Below are positions 15,792 to 23,623 of a DNA stretch of 29,686 nucleotides, in pieces. Numbering within the stretch: the first letter of the stretch is position 1; each line of letters opens with the position of its first letter. The notes under the pieces are model-generated. The model was not told the origin of the DNA. It searched no databases and saw only the letters and a list, made by a program, of their open reading frames with translations. Source of the DNA: Scybalenecus merdavium (GTDB lineage Bacteria; Bacillota; Clostridia; Oscillospirales; Acutalibacteraceae); assembly GCA_018714405.1 (NCBI GenBank), contig DVNM01000023.1, positions 1 through 29,686 on the forward strand, in the 5' to 3' direction. Made by a program: the position numbers and the translations under genes.

Positions 15792-16721
15792 ATGCTAGAC
15801 TTCTTATCCTCCATGCCCAGCGCAGTCGCCCAGGGCATCATCTGGGGCATTATGGCCATCGGCGTTTACATCACATTCCGCACGCTGGACATCGCCGATT
15901 TGACCGTGGACGGCTCCTTCGGCACCGGCGGCGCCGTGCTGGTCATGTGCATGATCGGCGGTATGAACGTATACGTTGCACTGATCATTGCATTTCTTGC
16001 CGGCTGTGCGGCCGGGTTTGTGACCGGTATTTTCCACACCAAATTCGGCATACCGGCGATCCTGGCCGGTATTCTGACCCAGATCGCGCTCTACTCCATC
16101 AACCTGCGCATCTTAGGTGACAAGGCCAACCAGCCGATCAGCGTGATGCAGTATGACCTGCTCGTATCGCTTCGCTACATTCCGAAAACGCTGATCGTCG
16201 GTGCGATCTTCTCCGTTCTTCTGATCGCCGTGCTGTACTGGTTCTTCGGCACTGAAACCGGTATGTCGCTGCGCGCGACCGGCAACAACCAGAACATGGC
16301 CCGCGCCAACGGTATCAACACCAATGTCAACAAAATCGTCGGCCTGACTCTTTCAAACGGCATCGTGGCGCTTTCCGGCGCACTGCTGGCACAGTACCAG
16401 GGCTTTGCGGACGTCAACATGGGCCGCGGCGCCATCGTCATCGGCCTGGCTGCCGTTATCATCGGCGAGGTCGTATTCGGCAAGCTGTTCAAAAACTTTG
16501 CCCTGCGTCTGCTGGCCGTGATCTTCGGCGGCATCATTTACTATGTCGTTATCTCGGTCGTGCTGGTGCTTGGTCTCAACGCCAACGACCTGAAGCTGCT
16601 GACGGCGATCATCGTGGCGCTGTTCCTTGGCGTGCCGTACTGGAGAAACAAAATGAAAGAAAAGAGCCTGCAAAAGAAAGGCCGCAAAAAAGAACTGCCG
16701 GGAGGAAAAGAGAATGCTTGA
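15792..16721 (+). CDS. ABC importer permease, TrpY/LivH-like
   Basis: This is a 309-residue membrane component with about eight to nine hydrophobic helices and a basic C-terminal tail rich in Lys and Arg. The motifs FRTLDIADLTVDGSF and the cytoplasmic loop MSLRATGNNQNMARANGIN match the branched-chain permease superfamily members that partner PF04392 binding proteins. AAAGGA precedes the ATG at 15792. Its end overlaps the ATPase start by 8 bp, so the two are translationally coupled. Confidence 0.9.
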   Translation: MLDFLSSMPSAVAQGIIWGIMAIGVYITFRTLDIADLTVDGSFGTGGAVLVMCMIGGMNVYVALIIAFLAGCAAGFVTGIFHTKFGIPAILAGILTQIALYSINLRILGDKANQPISVMQYDLLVSLRYIPKTLIVGAIFSVLLIAVLYWFFGTETGMSLRATGNNQNMARANGINTNVNKIVGLTLSNGIVALSGALLAQYQGFADVNMGRGAIVIGLAAVIIGEVVFGKLFKNFALRLLAVIFGGIIYYVVISVVLVLGLNANDLKLLTAIIVALFLGVPYWRNKMKEKSLQKKGRKKELPGGKENA

Positions 16722-17514
16722 GATCAAAAACGTACACAAAACTTTCAATCCCGGAACAATCAATGAAAAAAAAGCGCTCTGCGGCATTGACCTGGTGCTG
16801 AACGAGGGCGACTTTGTAACGGTGATCGGCGGCAACGGCGCCGGCAAATCCACCATGCTCAACATGATCGCCGGTGTATACCCGGTGGACTGCGGCAGTA
16901 TCATCATTGACGGCACCGACGTGACCGGCATGCCCGAACACAAGCGCGCCAAGTTCCTGGGCCGCGTTTTTCAGGACCCGATGATGGGCACAGCCGCCGA
17001 TATGGAAATTGTAGAAAACCTGTCCATCGCGGCGCGGCGCGGCAAACGCCGTTCGCTGAAATGGGGCGTTACCAAAAAAGAACAGGCTGCTTACAAGGAA
17101 ATGCTGGCCAGTCTGGAGCTTGGGCTGGAAGACCGCCTGACCACAAAGGCCGGCCTGCTTTCCGGCGGTCAGCGCCAGGCGCTTACACTTTTGATGGCCA
17201 CGCTGAAAAAGCCGAAGCTGCTGCTGCTGGACGAGCACACAGCTGCCCTTGACCCGAAAACCGCTAAAAAAGTACTGGACATGACACAGAAGATCGTGGA
17301 CGAGCACCACCTGACCACCCTGATGATCACCCACAATATGGCCGATGCCATCCGTGTGGGCAACCGACTGATCATGATGAACGCCGGCAAGATCATTTAC
17401 GATGTTTCGGGTGAAGAAAAGAAACAGCTCACCACAGCACAGCTGCTGGAAAAATTCAAACTGTCGGCCGGCGAAGAGCTGCAAAACGACCGTATGCTGC
17501 TTTCAGAAGAGTAA
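16714..17514 (+). CDS. ABC importer ATP-binding protein, TrpZ-like
   Basis: This is the energy-coupling ATPase of the importer, 266 residues. Walker A is GGNGAGKST (about residues 43-51), the Q-loop is VFQDP, the signature is LLSGGQRQALTLL, Walker B is LLLLDEHTAALDP, and the H-loop is MITHNM. GGGAGG lies 8 bp upstream of the ATG inside the permease gene. No clear terminator follows; the ireB promoter begins 47 bp downstream. Confidence 0.94.
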   Translation: MLEIKNVHKTFNPGTINEKKALCGIDLVLNEGDFVTVIGGNGAGKSTMLNMIAGVYPVDCGSIIIDGTDVTGMPEHKRAKFLGRVFQDPMMGTAADMEIVENLSIAARRGKRRSLKWGVTKKEQAAYKEMLASLELGLEDRLTTKAGLLSGGQRQALTLLMATLKKPKLLLLDEHTAALDPKTAKKVLDMTQKIVDEHHLTTLMITHNMADAIRVGNRLIMMNAGKIIYDVSGEEKKQLTTAQLLEKFKLSAGEELQNDRMLLSEE

Positions 17515-17561
17515 AAAATGGTACTTTTTACCGGCCGTTTTTGAAAATTCCAAGAAAAACA

Positions 17562-17590
17562 TTGTAATTTGTTTTGAAAATGTATATAAT
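17562..17590 (+). promoter_or_regulatory. sigma-A promoter of ireB
   Basis: TTGTAA (17562-17567) and a perfect TATAAT (17585-17590) are 17 bp apart, 23 bp before the ireB start codon. Confidence 0.78.
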
Positions 17591-17613
17591 TGCTATATGG
17601 AGGTGACTTTGCC

Positions 17614-17859
17614 ATGATCGATAAAACCATATCCTTCAAACTGGGTGACGAGAAAGAAAACGAGATGAAAAACATCCTTACCCAGGTATTTGACGCACTT
17701 AAGGAAAAGGGTTATAACCCCGTCAATCAAATCGTAGGATACATTTTATCTGAAGACCCCACCTATATCACCACGCACAAAAACGCACGCAGCCTGATCC
17801 GCCGGATCGACCGCGATGAACTTTTGTCTGAAATGGTAAAGTCTTATTTAAACAACTAA
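17614..17859 (+). CDS. ireB: IreB-family regulatory phosphoprotein (UPF0297/DUF965)
   Basis: In Enterococcus faecalis IreB is a substrate of the Ser/Thr kinase IreK and affects cephalosporin resistance. This 81-residue homologue keeps the family pattern FKLGDEKENEMKNIL, the segment GYNPVNQIVGYILSEDPTYITTHKNAR, and IRRIDRDELLSEMVKSYL. The ATG at 17614 has GGAGGTG 8 bp upstream; the in-frame ATG at 17590 overlaps the -10. Thr5 and Ser7 are candidate phosphorylation sites, where E. faecalis has two N-terminal threonines. The usual neighbour ruvX does not follow. Confidence 0.93.
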   Translation: MIDKTISFKLGDEKENEMKNILTQVFDALKEKGYNPVNQIVGYILSEDPTYITTHKNARSLIRRIDRDELLSEMVKSYLNN

Positions 17860-17874
17860 AAGGAGGTTATGCCT

Positions 17875-18165
17875 GTGGCTGAAAGCAAAGACAGCACCCT
17901 CATGTACAAAGGCAGGCCGCTTGTGCGCTGCGGAGACACCGTGTTTTACGGCAATCCCGACGAACCGTACATGATCAAACTGACGGTCAACAGCAAAAAA
18001 GCCCTGAAAGACATCAGCCTTTCGGAAAGCGTGGGCGTTTTTCTTCTGGAAGCCGACCCTTCCAAAGCAAACGGCTATTCCGTTTCCAAAAAAAGTGAGA
18101 AAAACGGCATCTTCAACGCCCTGGACCTTGGTGAGGTCTGGCTGACCAGAGCACTGAAAAAGTAA
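17875..18165 (+). CDS. small conserved-looking protein after ireB, function unknown
   Basis: I do not recognise this 96-residue protein. AGGAGG (17861-17866) is 8 bp from the GTG at 17875 but only 2 bp from the in-frame ATG at 17869, so the GTG is the likely start. The sequence has short beta-like stretches (PLVRCGDTVFYG, YMIKLTV, GVFLLEAD) and no membrane segment or Cys motif. It begins 15 bp after ireB and shares its transcript, occupying the place where ruvX or a DUF1292 gene is often found. It could be a compact beta-strand regulatory protein; that is a guess from composition. Confidence 0.75.
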   Translation: MAESKDSTLMYKGRPLVRCGDTVFYGNPDEPYMIKLTVNSKKALKDISLSESVGVFLLEADPSKANGYSVSKKSEKNGIFNALDLGEVWLTRALKK

Positions 18166-18172
18166 ACAAAAA

Positions 18173-18203
18173 GAAACGCCGCTGCGGTTTGCAGCGGCGT
18201 TTC
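18173..18203 (+). terminator. strong hairpin after the ireB unit
   Basis: Thirteen perfect base pairs (GAAACGCCGCTGC with GCAGCGGCGTTTC) enclose a 5-nt loop. The U-run lies within the stem end and the following TGCATTTT, so it is slightly atypical. Confidence 0.8.
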
Positions 18204-18249
18204 TGCATTTTAAATCAAAATTTCCGTACCCCGCACGTTTCCCAGAAAT

Positions 18250-18282
18250 CTTTGTTTTTCATAGAATAAAGAAAAAACAAAG
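18250..18282 (+). repeat. AT-rich hairpin next to the DUF3343 ribosome binding site
   Basis: CTTTGTTTTTC (18250-18260) pairs with GAAAAAACAAAG (18271-18282) with one bulge. The 3' arm runs into the AGTGAGG ribosome binding site, and the loop holds a TAGAAT -10-like hexamer. It may influence translation or be a transcription-factor site. Confidence 0.35.
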
Positions 18283-18296
18283 TGAGGTTATTTTCA

Positions 18297-18512
18297 GTGG
18301 AAACTGTTTTGATAAATGTCGGCTCTGTCACGGCTGCGCAGCGCGGCCAGACGCTGCTGAAAAAAGAACGCATCTTTTCAAAAATTCAAAAAGCACAAAA
18401 AAGTACAGCCGTCGGCGGATGCGGCTGGACGCTGCGTGTCGCCAAAGCGGATGAAACAAAGGCGCTGCGCCTTTTGGAGGCAAACGGCATATCGATCCGT
18501 GCGGTGGAATAA
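18297..18512 (+). CDS. DUF3343 putative Se/S carrier-like protein
   Basis: DUF3343 proteins are small and are thought to carry sulfur or selenium, by genome context with selenium genes. This one has 71 residues, with the conserved GGCGWTLRV containing the single candidate carrier Cys42, and the end LLEANGISIRAVE. The GTG at 18297 is chosen because AGTGAGG is 9 bp upstream; the GTG at 18282 lies inside that site. The class V aminotransferase gene begins 2 bp after its stop, and this pairing is seen in many clostridia. The function is not proven for any close relative that I know. Confidence 0.85.
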   Translation: METVLINVGSVTAAQRGQTLLKKERIFSKIQKAQKSTAVGGCGWTLRVAKADETKALRLLEANGISIRAVE

Positions 18513-18514
18513 AT

Positions 18515-19645
18515 ATGATCTATCTGGACAACGCCGCCACCTCTTACCCGAAGCCGCAAAACGTCAGAAAAATTTTCTGCGCATCCATCGAAAAATATGC
18601 TTTCAACAGCGGCCGCGGCGCTTATGCCGCAGCTGTGAAAACGAGCGAGACCATCTATGACGTGCGTATGGCGTGCAGCCGTTTTTTCGGCGCCAAACGG
18701 CCCGAAAACGTCATTTTTACACCCGGCTGTACCTGGGGACTGAACACAGTCATTAAAGGCCTGGTACAGCCCGGCAGCCATGTGGTCATTTCCAGCCTGG
18801 AACACAATGCCGTGGCACGGCCGGTGCGCAAGCTTTGTGAACGAAACGGCGTGCAGGCCAGCATTGCCGAATATGACGAAGACCCGCAAAAGACGGTGGA
18901 GAATTTTGAAAACTGCATCCGCAAAAACACAAGACTGATCGTCTGCACACATGCCTCCAACGTGTTTGGCATGGTCATGCCGATTCAGGAACTGGCGCAG
19001 ATGGCGGCCGGGCACGGTATACCGTTTGCCGCGGACTGCGCGCAAACAGCCGGTGTGATGGAGGTAAAGATGTGCCCGGGGCTGAGCGCCCTGTGTGCGC
19101 CGTGCCACAAAGGGCTTCTTGGCGCACCGGGCGCCGGCATTCTGCTGCTAAGCGACAGCGCCCCCCTGCCCGATACCCTGGCCGAAGGCGGCACCGGCAG
19201 CCTTTCGGCTGAGCTGCGCATGCCGCCCGACCTGCCGGAACGCTTTGAGGCCGGCACATTGAACAACTGCGCCATTTTGTCAGCGGGCGCCGGCATCCGC
19301 TATATTGAAAAACGAACGCCGCAGGCCATATACGCCCATGAAACGGCACTTTGTGAAATGCTTTTTGAAGAACTCAGCAAAGCCGGCGCCGTACTTTACA
19401 CGCCGCGCCCGCAAAGCGGGAAAAGCGCGCCCATTTTGTCCTTGAACTGGAAAGACTACCCCAGTGAAAAGACGGCGGCGCTTTTAAGCGAAAAAGGGAT
19501 CGCCGTGCGTGCCGGGCTCCACTGCGCACCGATTGCGCACCGGTTCATGGGCACGCTGAAGCGCGGTACCGTGCGCCTGAGCCCAGGCTGTTTTACGAAG
19601 ATGAAGGAATGTGAATATTTTATAAACACTCTGAAAAAGTTATAA
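18515..19645 (+). CDS. class V aminotransferase, cysteine desulfurase-like (TIGR01977-type)
   Basis: This is a PLP enzyme of 376 residues related to NifS/SufS. MIYLDNAATSYPKP opens the protein, the PLP-binding Lys is probably Lys199 in CHKGLLG, and the candidate persulfide Cys is Cys337 in GLHCAP. The GLHCAPIAH...GTVRLSPG end resembles the EF2568 subfamily, which co-occurs with orphan selD and selenium-dependent molybdenum hydroxylases. A role in handing sulfur or selenium to the DUF3343 partner is plausible but inferred. No suf/isc scaffold, selD or hydroxylase gene is visible here. Coupled translation with the previous gene is likely because no strong ribosome binding site is seen. Confidence 0.88.
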   Translation: MIYLDNAATSYPKPQNVRKIFCASIEKYAFNSGRGAYAAAVKTSETIYDVRMACSRFFGAKRPENVIFTPGCTWGLNTVIKGLVQPGSHVVISSLEHNAVARPVRKLCERNGVQASIAEYDEDPQKTVENFENCIRKNTRLIVCTHASNVFGMVMPIQELAQMAAGHGIPFAADCAQTAGVMEVKMCPGLSALCAPCHKGLLGAPGAGILLLSDSAPLPDTLAEGGTGSLSAELRMPPDLPERFEAGTLNNCAILSAGAGIRYIEKRTPQAIYAHETALCEMLFEELSKAGAVLYTPRPQSGKSAPILSLNWKDYPSEKTAALLSEKGIAVRAGLHCAPIAHRFMGTLKRGTVRLSPGCFTKMKECEYFINTLKKL

Positions 19646-19697
19646 AAACGCTCTTTATTTATGCACTTTATTTGTGGTAAAATAAAAGTGGAAAGAA

Positions 19698-19721
19698 AGG
19701 GTGCTTTTCAAAGCACACCCT
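19698..19721 (+). repeat. hairpin in the cdaA leader
   Basis: AGGGTGCTTT (19698-19707) pairs with AAAGCAC-A-CCCT (19710-19721) with one bulged A. It lies 50 bp upstream of cdaA and 15 bp after a TAAAAT that may be the -10 (19678-19683). No U-run follows directly. It could stabilise or attenuate the message; I find no match to a known riboswitch. Confidence 0.4.
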
Positions 19722-19770
19722 ATAGCGATTGTTTTTGGTATAAAAATTCAGAAATCGGGATGTTTTTCGA

Positions 19771-20640
19771 ATGCTGCAAGAAATAGAAAACTTTTTTAAT
19801 AAAATTCTGAGCGTGTTTTCCACGTTTGCTTTTACGGATCTGCTGGACATTCTTTTTGTGGCTGCCGTTATTTATGTATGTATCCGCATTATGCGCGAAA
19901 CAAGGGCCATGCAGCTGCTCAAAGGGATCGTCATCATTGCCGTTGTGTACGCCATTGTCAATGCGCTGAGCATGGAGGCCTCCAGCTTTATTCTGCAAAG
20001 CGTGTTTTCCAATATTCTGATCATCATTGTGGTGCTGTTCACACCGGAATTCCGTAAAATCCTGGAACAGCTGGGCAAAACGGCATCTAAGCACAGCTTA
20101 AAGTCCATCATACACTCCGGCATTGCCGTAGAAATCGCCGAGATCGACAGCTGCATTGACGCCGTGTGCAAAGCCGCCGCCGATATGAGCGACAAAAAAA
20201 TCGGCGCACTGATCGTGTTTGAAAACGAGACCATGCTCGGCAACATCATCAACACCGGCACGGTCGTAGACGCCGTAGCCTCGCGCGAAATGGTGGAAAA
20301 CATCTTTTTCCCGAAATCGCCGCTGCACGACGGCGCCATGATCATTCGCGGCTATAAAATTTTTGCAGCGGGCTGTATCCTGCCCCTGACCGGCAAAAAC
20401 ATTTCTTCTGCACTGGGCACGCGCCACCGCGCCGCGCTTGGCCTGTCGGAAGAGAGCGACGCCGTTATCGTTATTGTGTCGGAAGAGACGGGCGCCATTT
20501 CCGTTGCGCAAAACGGAACGCTGACGCAGGGTATTTCAGACGGTGATCTGCGCGAGATTTTAACGCGCAATTTCGTGCCGTCCGGTTCTACCTCCGACGA
20601 CAAGATCATTACCAAAATAGTCAGGGGGATCAAAAAATGA
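19771..20640 (+). CDS. cdaA: diadenylate cyclase CdaA
   Basis: CdaA makes the second messenger c-di-AMP from two ATP; it controls potassium and osmolyte balance and wall integrity. The 289-residue protein has three N-terminal membrane helices (about 15-85) and the cytoplasmic DAC domain. The catalytic motifs are Asp187-Gly188-Ala189 in LHDGAMII and Arg218-His219-Arg220 in GTRHRAALGLSE. The ATG has only a GGGATG site, so expression may be low. Its stop overlaps the cdaR start by 4 bp (ATGA). Confidence 0.97.
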   Translation: MLQEIENFFNKILSVFSTFAFTDLLDILFVAAVIYVCIRIMRETRAMQLLKGIVIIAVVYAIVNALSMEASSFILQSVFSNILIIIVVLFTPEFRKILEQLGKTASKHSLKSIIHSGIAVEIAEIDSCIDAVCKAAADMSDKKIGALIVFENETMLGNIINTGTVVDAVASREMVENIFFPKSPLHDGAMIIRGYKIFAAGCILPLTGKNISSALGTRHRAALGLSEESDAVIVIVSEETGAISVAQNGTLTQGISDGDLREILTRNFVPSGSTSDDKIITKIVRGIKK

Positions 20641-22070
20641 GCGAAGACAATAAAAACAAAACCCCTCTCTCCCCTGCCGAACCCGAAAAGCCGCAGACGC
20701 CGAAAGAGGGCGGGCGTCATAATACAAAAGCCGGCCGCATAAAAAGCGAGCTGACTGCGCGCGCAGCCGAAAAAAAGGCCGCTGGAAAAAAGCGTAAAAA
20801 AAGAAAATTCTCCCTGCGCAAGCTGATCTATACAGACAAGTACCTGATCATCACTTCCCTGTTTCTGGCCGTTGTGGTGTGGGTCATCACCTCCATGAAT
20901 GTCAGCCCGCAGACCGAAAAAACGATCCCGGTGACCGTAACGGTCAGCACGAACAGCGAAGCGCAGCAGCAGCTTGGCATTGAATCCTATGGCGAACAGG
21001 AGATCACCGTGCAGGTAACGGTGTCAGCACAGCGCTATATCGTGCGCGACATTACGGCCGACGATCTGAGTGTGAGCGTTGATACCAGTTCCGTGCTGCA
21101 GGCCGGCTATCATACCGTGCCCATTACCGCGAGCGCGGCAAATGAACGCAACGACTTTACCATTACGAAATTCTCGCCCACCAGCTACGAAGCTTATTTT
21201 GATGTGGAGAGCGAACAGTCCTACCCGATCGAGATCAACTACACCAATCCCGACTTTGTGGCCGACGGCTACATGCTTGGGCAGGTGCAGATGAGCGACA
21301 CGACCGCCCTGGTGCGCGGCGCTGCCAATTATATGCGCAACGTTTCGCATGTGGTCGCTGATGTGACGTTTGAAAACAAACTGACCGAAACACAGAACGT
21401 AAATCTGGTCCTGCGCGCCGTAGATGAAAACGGAGAACCGGTGGATTTTGTGAATGTATCCACAGAAAACAGCAATCCAAACGTGGTCATACCCATTTTG
21501 AAACGCGCAACTTTGCCGGTACGGGTCGGTCTGACCAACACACCGGAAGGGCTGAACACAAGCGACATTCAAATCCGTTACAGTGTCAGCCAGATGGAAG
21601 TGGGTATGCTGGAATCTGCGCTGGAATCCACCACATCCATCCTGCTCGGCGACATCGACTTTTCACGCCTCAACATCGGCGAAAATGAATTTTCCTTCGA
21701 CCCGAACAGTGTAAATGGCGTAACGCCTGTTTCACAGACAGACCCGATCACGGTCACGGTCACCGTGCCGGAGGACTACGAGTCCAAATATGTCTCACTG
21801 ACCACCTCCGGCATCAAGATCACCGGCGTGCCGGAAGGCTATAGAGCCACCGTGCAGTCGCTTTCTGCAAGCCGCGTGCGGGTCATTTCGCCGAATTCGG
21901 TAGACGACTGCAACGTCTCGCTTGCCGTAGACCTTGGCTACACGTCGGCAGACACACCGTCGGACGACCGCCTGACACAGACGGCCAGCGTCACTTTTAC
22001 CGTGACCGGCGGGCAGGCCGCCTGGGCATACGGCACTGTTAACGCGACCGTGCTGCTTGAAAAAGAATAA
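20637..22070 (+). CDS. cdaR: YbbR-domain protein CdaR, regulator of CdaA
   Basis: CdaR is a membrane-anchored partner that tunes CdaA from outside the cell. This 477-residue protein has a long basic cytoplasmic N-terminus (about 1-75, many Lys and Arg), one membrane helix (about 77-97, LIITSLFLAVVVWVITSM) and several YbbR repeats outside. The cytoplasmic tail is longer than in Bacillus subtilis. It is translationally coupled to cdaA. The third classical member of the operon, glmM, is absent; a strong terminator follows. Confidence 0.94.
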   Translation: MSEDNKNKTPLSPAEPEKPQTPKEGGRHNTKAGRIKSELTARAAEKKAAGKKRKKRKFSLRKLIYTDKYLIITSLFLAVVVWVITSMNVSPQTEKTIPVTVTVSTNSEAQQQLGIESYGEQEITVQVTVSAQRYIVRDITADDLSVSVDTSSVLQAGYHTVPITASAANERNDFTITKFSPTSYEAYFDVESEQSYPIEINYTNPDFVADGYMLGQVQMSDTTALVRGAANYMRNVSHVVADVTFENKLTETQNVNLVLRAVDENGEPVDFVNVSTENSNPNVVIPILKRATLPVRVGLTNTPEGLNTSDIQIRYSVSQMEVGMLESALESTTSILLGDIDFSRLNIGENEFSFDPNSVNGVTPVSQTDPITVTVTVPEDYESKYVSLTTSGIKITGVPEGYRATVQSLSASRVRVISPNSVDDCNVSLAVDLGYTSADTPSDDRLTQTASVTFTVTGGQAAWAYGTVNATVLLEKE

Positions 22071-22080
22071 AAGCAAAACA

Positions 22081-22116
22081 AAAAAGCAGGCACAGCTTTT
22101 GCTGTGCCTGCTTTTT
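22081..22116. terminator. bidirectional terminator between cdaR and the zinc-ribbon gene
   Basis: Sixteen base pairs (AAAAAGCAGGCACAGC with its complement at 22101-22116) enclose a TTTT loop, with T-runs on both strands. It serves the two convergent transcripts. Confidence 0.95.
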
Positions 22117-22140
22117 TGTTTTCACTTTGAATCCGTCAGA

Positions 22141-22557
22141 TCAGTCTTTGTCCTCGTCCTCGTCGCAGCAGCAGCAACCGTCTTCGTCCTCAAAGTCCAG
22201 TTCCAGATGCTCGCCGCAGTTCGGGCAGTCGATTTCGCCTTCGGCGGCCGTGTCCTCGTCCAGCACGATCGTTTCACCGCAGTTCGGGCAAGTGACTTCG
22301 TACTCAACGTCTTCGTCGCCGCAGCAGTCGCACTCGTCATCATAGACATAGTCTTCGAGCTCGCCAAGATCTTCGTCCATCTCGTCTACGGTATCGGTCA
22401 GTTCACCGATGTCCTCGTTGATGTAATCCAGATCTTCACAGATGCTGTCCAGCAGGTCGACGATCGCCTTGATGGCCTTTGTCTCTTTGGCATTGGCGTC
22501 CAGCTCCAGGCCGTCTACAAGACCTTTCAGGTAACCGAGTTTTTCAATCGTTTCCAT
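22141..22557 (-). CDS. acidic zinc-ribbon protein with CD1247-like N-terminus
   Basis: This is a 138-residue, very acidic protein. Residues 1-60 form a helical domain (METIEKLGYLKGLVDGLEL...) resembling the CD1247 N-terminal family of clostridia. Two CPNCGE knuckles about 25 residues apart make a zinc ribbon, preceded by CDCCG and followed by a CCCC run in an Asp/Glu tail. No enzyme motif is seen. It starts 19 bp after efp with a strong AAAGGAG site and ends the aroQ-efp transcript. A link to translation is suggested by context only; metal storage or binding is another option. Confidence 0.85.
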   Translation of the reverse strand: METIEKLGYLKGLVDGLELDANAKETKAIKAIVDLLDSICEDLDYINEDIGELTDTVDEMDEDLGELEDYVYDDECDCCGDEDVEYEVTCPNCGETIVLDEDTAAEGEIDCPNCGEHLELDFEDEDGCCCCDEDEDKD

Positions 22558-22576
22558 AGTGATTCTCCTTTAAGCG

Positions 22577-23134
22577 TTACGCTCTTTCCATGTACTCGCA
22601 GGTACGGGTGTCTACACGGATCTTGTCGCCTTCGTTGATGAAAAGCGGCACGCGGATCTCCGCCCCCGTCTCAAGCGTGGCCGGTTTGAGCGTGTTGGTG
22701 GCTGTATTTCCCTTGAAGCCGGGATCTGTTTTGGTGACTTCAAGCGTTACAAAAGTCGGCGGTTCTACACCGAACACTTTGCCTTTGTAAGAAAGCACAC
22801 GGCAGATGTCGTTTTCCTTAACGAATTTGAAGTTGTCGGAAAGTTCGCTTTCGGCGACCGGCACCATGTCGAACGTTTCCTGGTCCATGAAATAGTAAAG
22901 GCCGTCGTCGTTATAGGAATAAACCATTTCCTTTCTTTCGATATAGGCCGTGGGGAATTTTGCGGTGGGGTTAAAAGACGTTTCGGTGACAGCGCCTGTA
23001 ATCACGTTTCTCATTTTCGTTCTGACGAAAGCGGCGCCCTTACCCGGCTTTACATGCTGGAATTCAATGACCTGGTAAACCTGGCCGTCCATCTCAAAGG
23101 TAACGCCGTTTCTGAAATCACCTGCTGATACCAT
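22577..23134 (-). CDS. efp: elongation factor P
   Basis: EF-P rescues ribosomes stalled at polyproline. The 185 residues cover the KOW-like domain I with the loop HVKPGKGAAF, whose tip residue is Lys32 (the modification site), then the two OB domains, ending in the usual GDKIRVDTRTCEYMERA. AGGAGG precedes the ATG. In Bacillus subtilis the order is aroQ-like yqhS, a peptidase yqhT, then efp; here the peptidase gene is missing and aroQ is 35 bp upstream. The secreted protein encoded at the right edge is rich in proline, but not in consecutive prolines. Confidence 0.97.
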   Translation of the reverse strand: MVSAGDFRNGVTFEMDGQVYQVIEFQHVKPGKGAAFVRTKMRNVITGAVTETSFNPTAKFPTAYIERKEMVYSYNDDGLYYFMDQETFDMVPVAESELSDNFKFVKENDICRVLSYKGKVFGVEPPTFVTLEVTKTDPGFKGNTATNTLKPATLETGAEIRVPLFINEGDKIRVDTRTCEYMERA

Positions 23135-23169
23135 AAAGTTATACCTCCTATATTTTAGCTATAAGTATT

Positions 23170-23607
23170 TTATAATATTTGCAGTAATAAATCAATACCT
23201 TTTTTATAACTGTCCTTGCCCAGCCCGCAGATCTGCGCCACGCACACCTCGGTGATGACCGACTTTTTGCGAAAATCCTCACGCGCATGGATGTCGCTCA
23301 TATGCACCTCGACAAACGGCGTAAAGTCCTTCACACACTCGATCGCATCGCGGATCGCATAGCTGTAGTGCGTGTAGGCACCGGCATTGAGCACAACGCC
23401 GTCATATTCCCGCATGGAAAGGTGGATCTTGTCGATGATGGCGCCCTCGCTGTTGCTTTGGAAAAATTCAGCCTCGGCGCCCTTTTCGCGGGCGTAGGCA
23501 GCCAGTTCGGCATTGATCGAATCCAGTGTTTCGGCGCCGTAAACATCCTTGGAGCGAATGCCTGTCATGTTCAGATTAGGGCCGTTTAAAACAAGGATCT
23601 TTTTCAT
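23170..23607 (-). CDS. aroQ: type II 3-dehydroquinate dehydratase
   Basis: The third step of the shikimate pathway: it dehydrates 3-dehydroquinate. The 145-residue protein has LNGPNLNMTGIR with Arg18, the catalytic Tyr23 in DVYG, the substrate-binding LNAGAYTHYS, and His102 in EVHMSDIHARE. The usual LNLLG is LNMTG here. No separate promoter is seen in the 25 bp between the rpsU terminator and this gene, so it may depend on read-through from rpsU. Confidence 0.96.
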   Translation of the reverse strand: MKKILVLNGPNLNMTGIRSKDVYGAETLDSINAELAAYAREKGAEAEFFQSNSEGAIIDKIHLSMREYDGVVLNAGAYTHYSYAIRDAIECVKDFTPFVEVHMSDIHAREDFRKKSVITEVCVAQICGLGKDSYKKGIDLLLQIL

Positions 23608-23623
23608 AACTTCACTTCCTGTT

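Noticed and set aside
17515..17545. Terminator after the importer ATPase gene
   Set aside because: Only a 4-bp GGTA/TACC stem is present and no proper U-run follows.
22127..22345. Plus-strand Ser-rich frame opposite the zinc-ribbon gene
   Set aside because: The poly-Ser/Gln pattern is what acidic GAC/GAG-rich codons give when read in reverse; there is no start signal.
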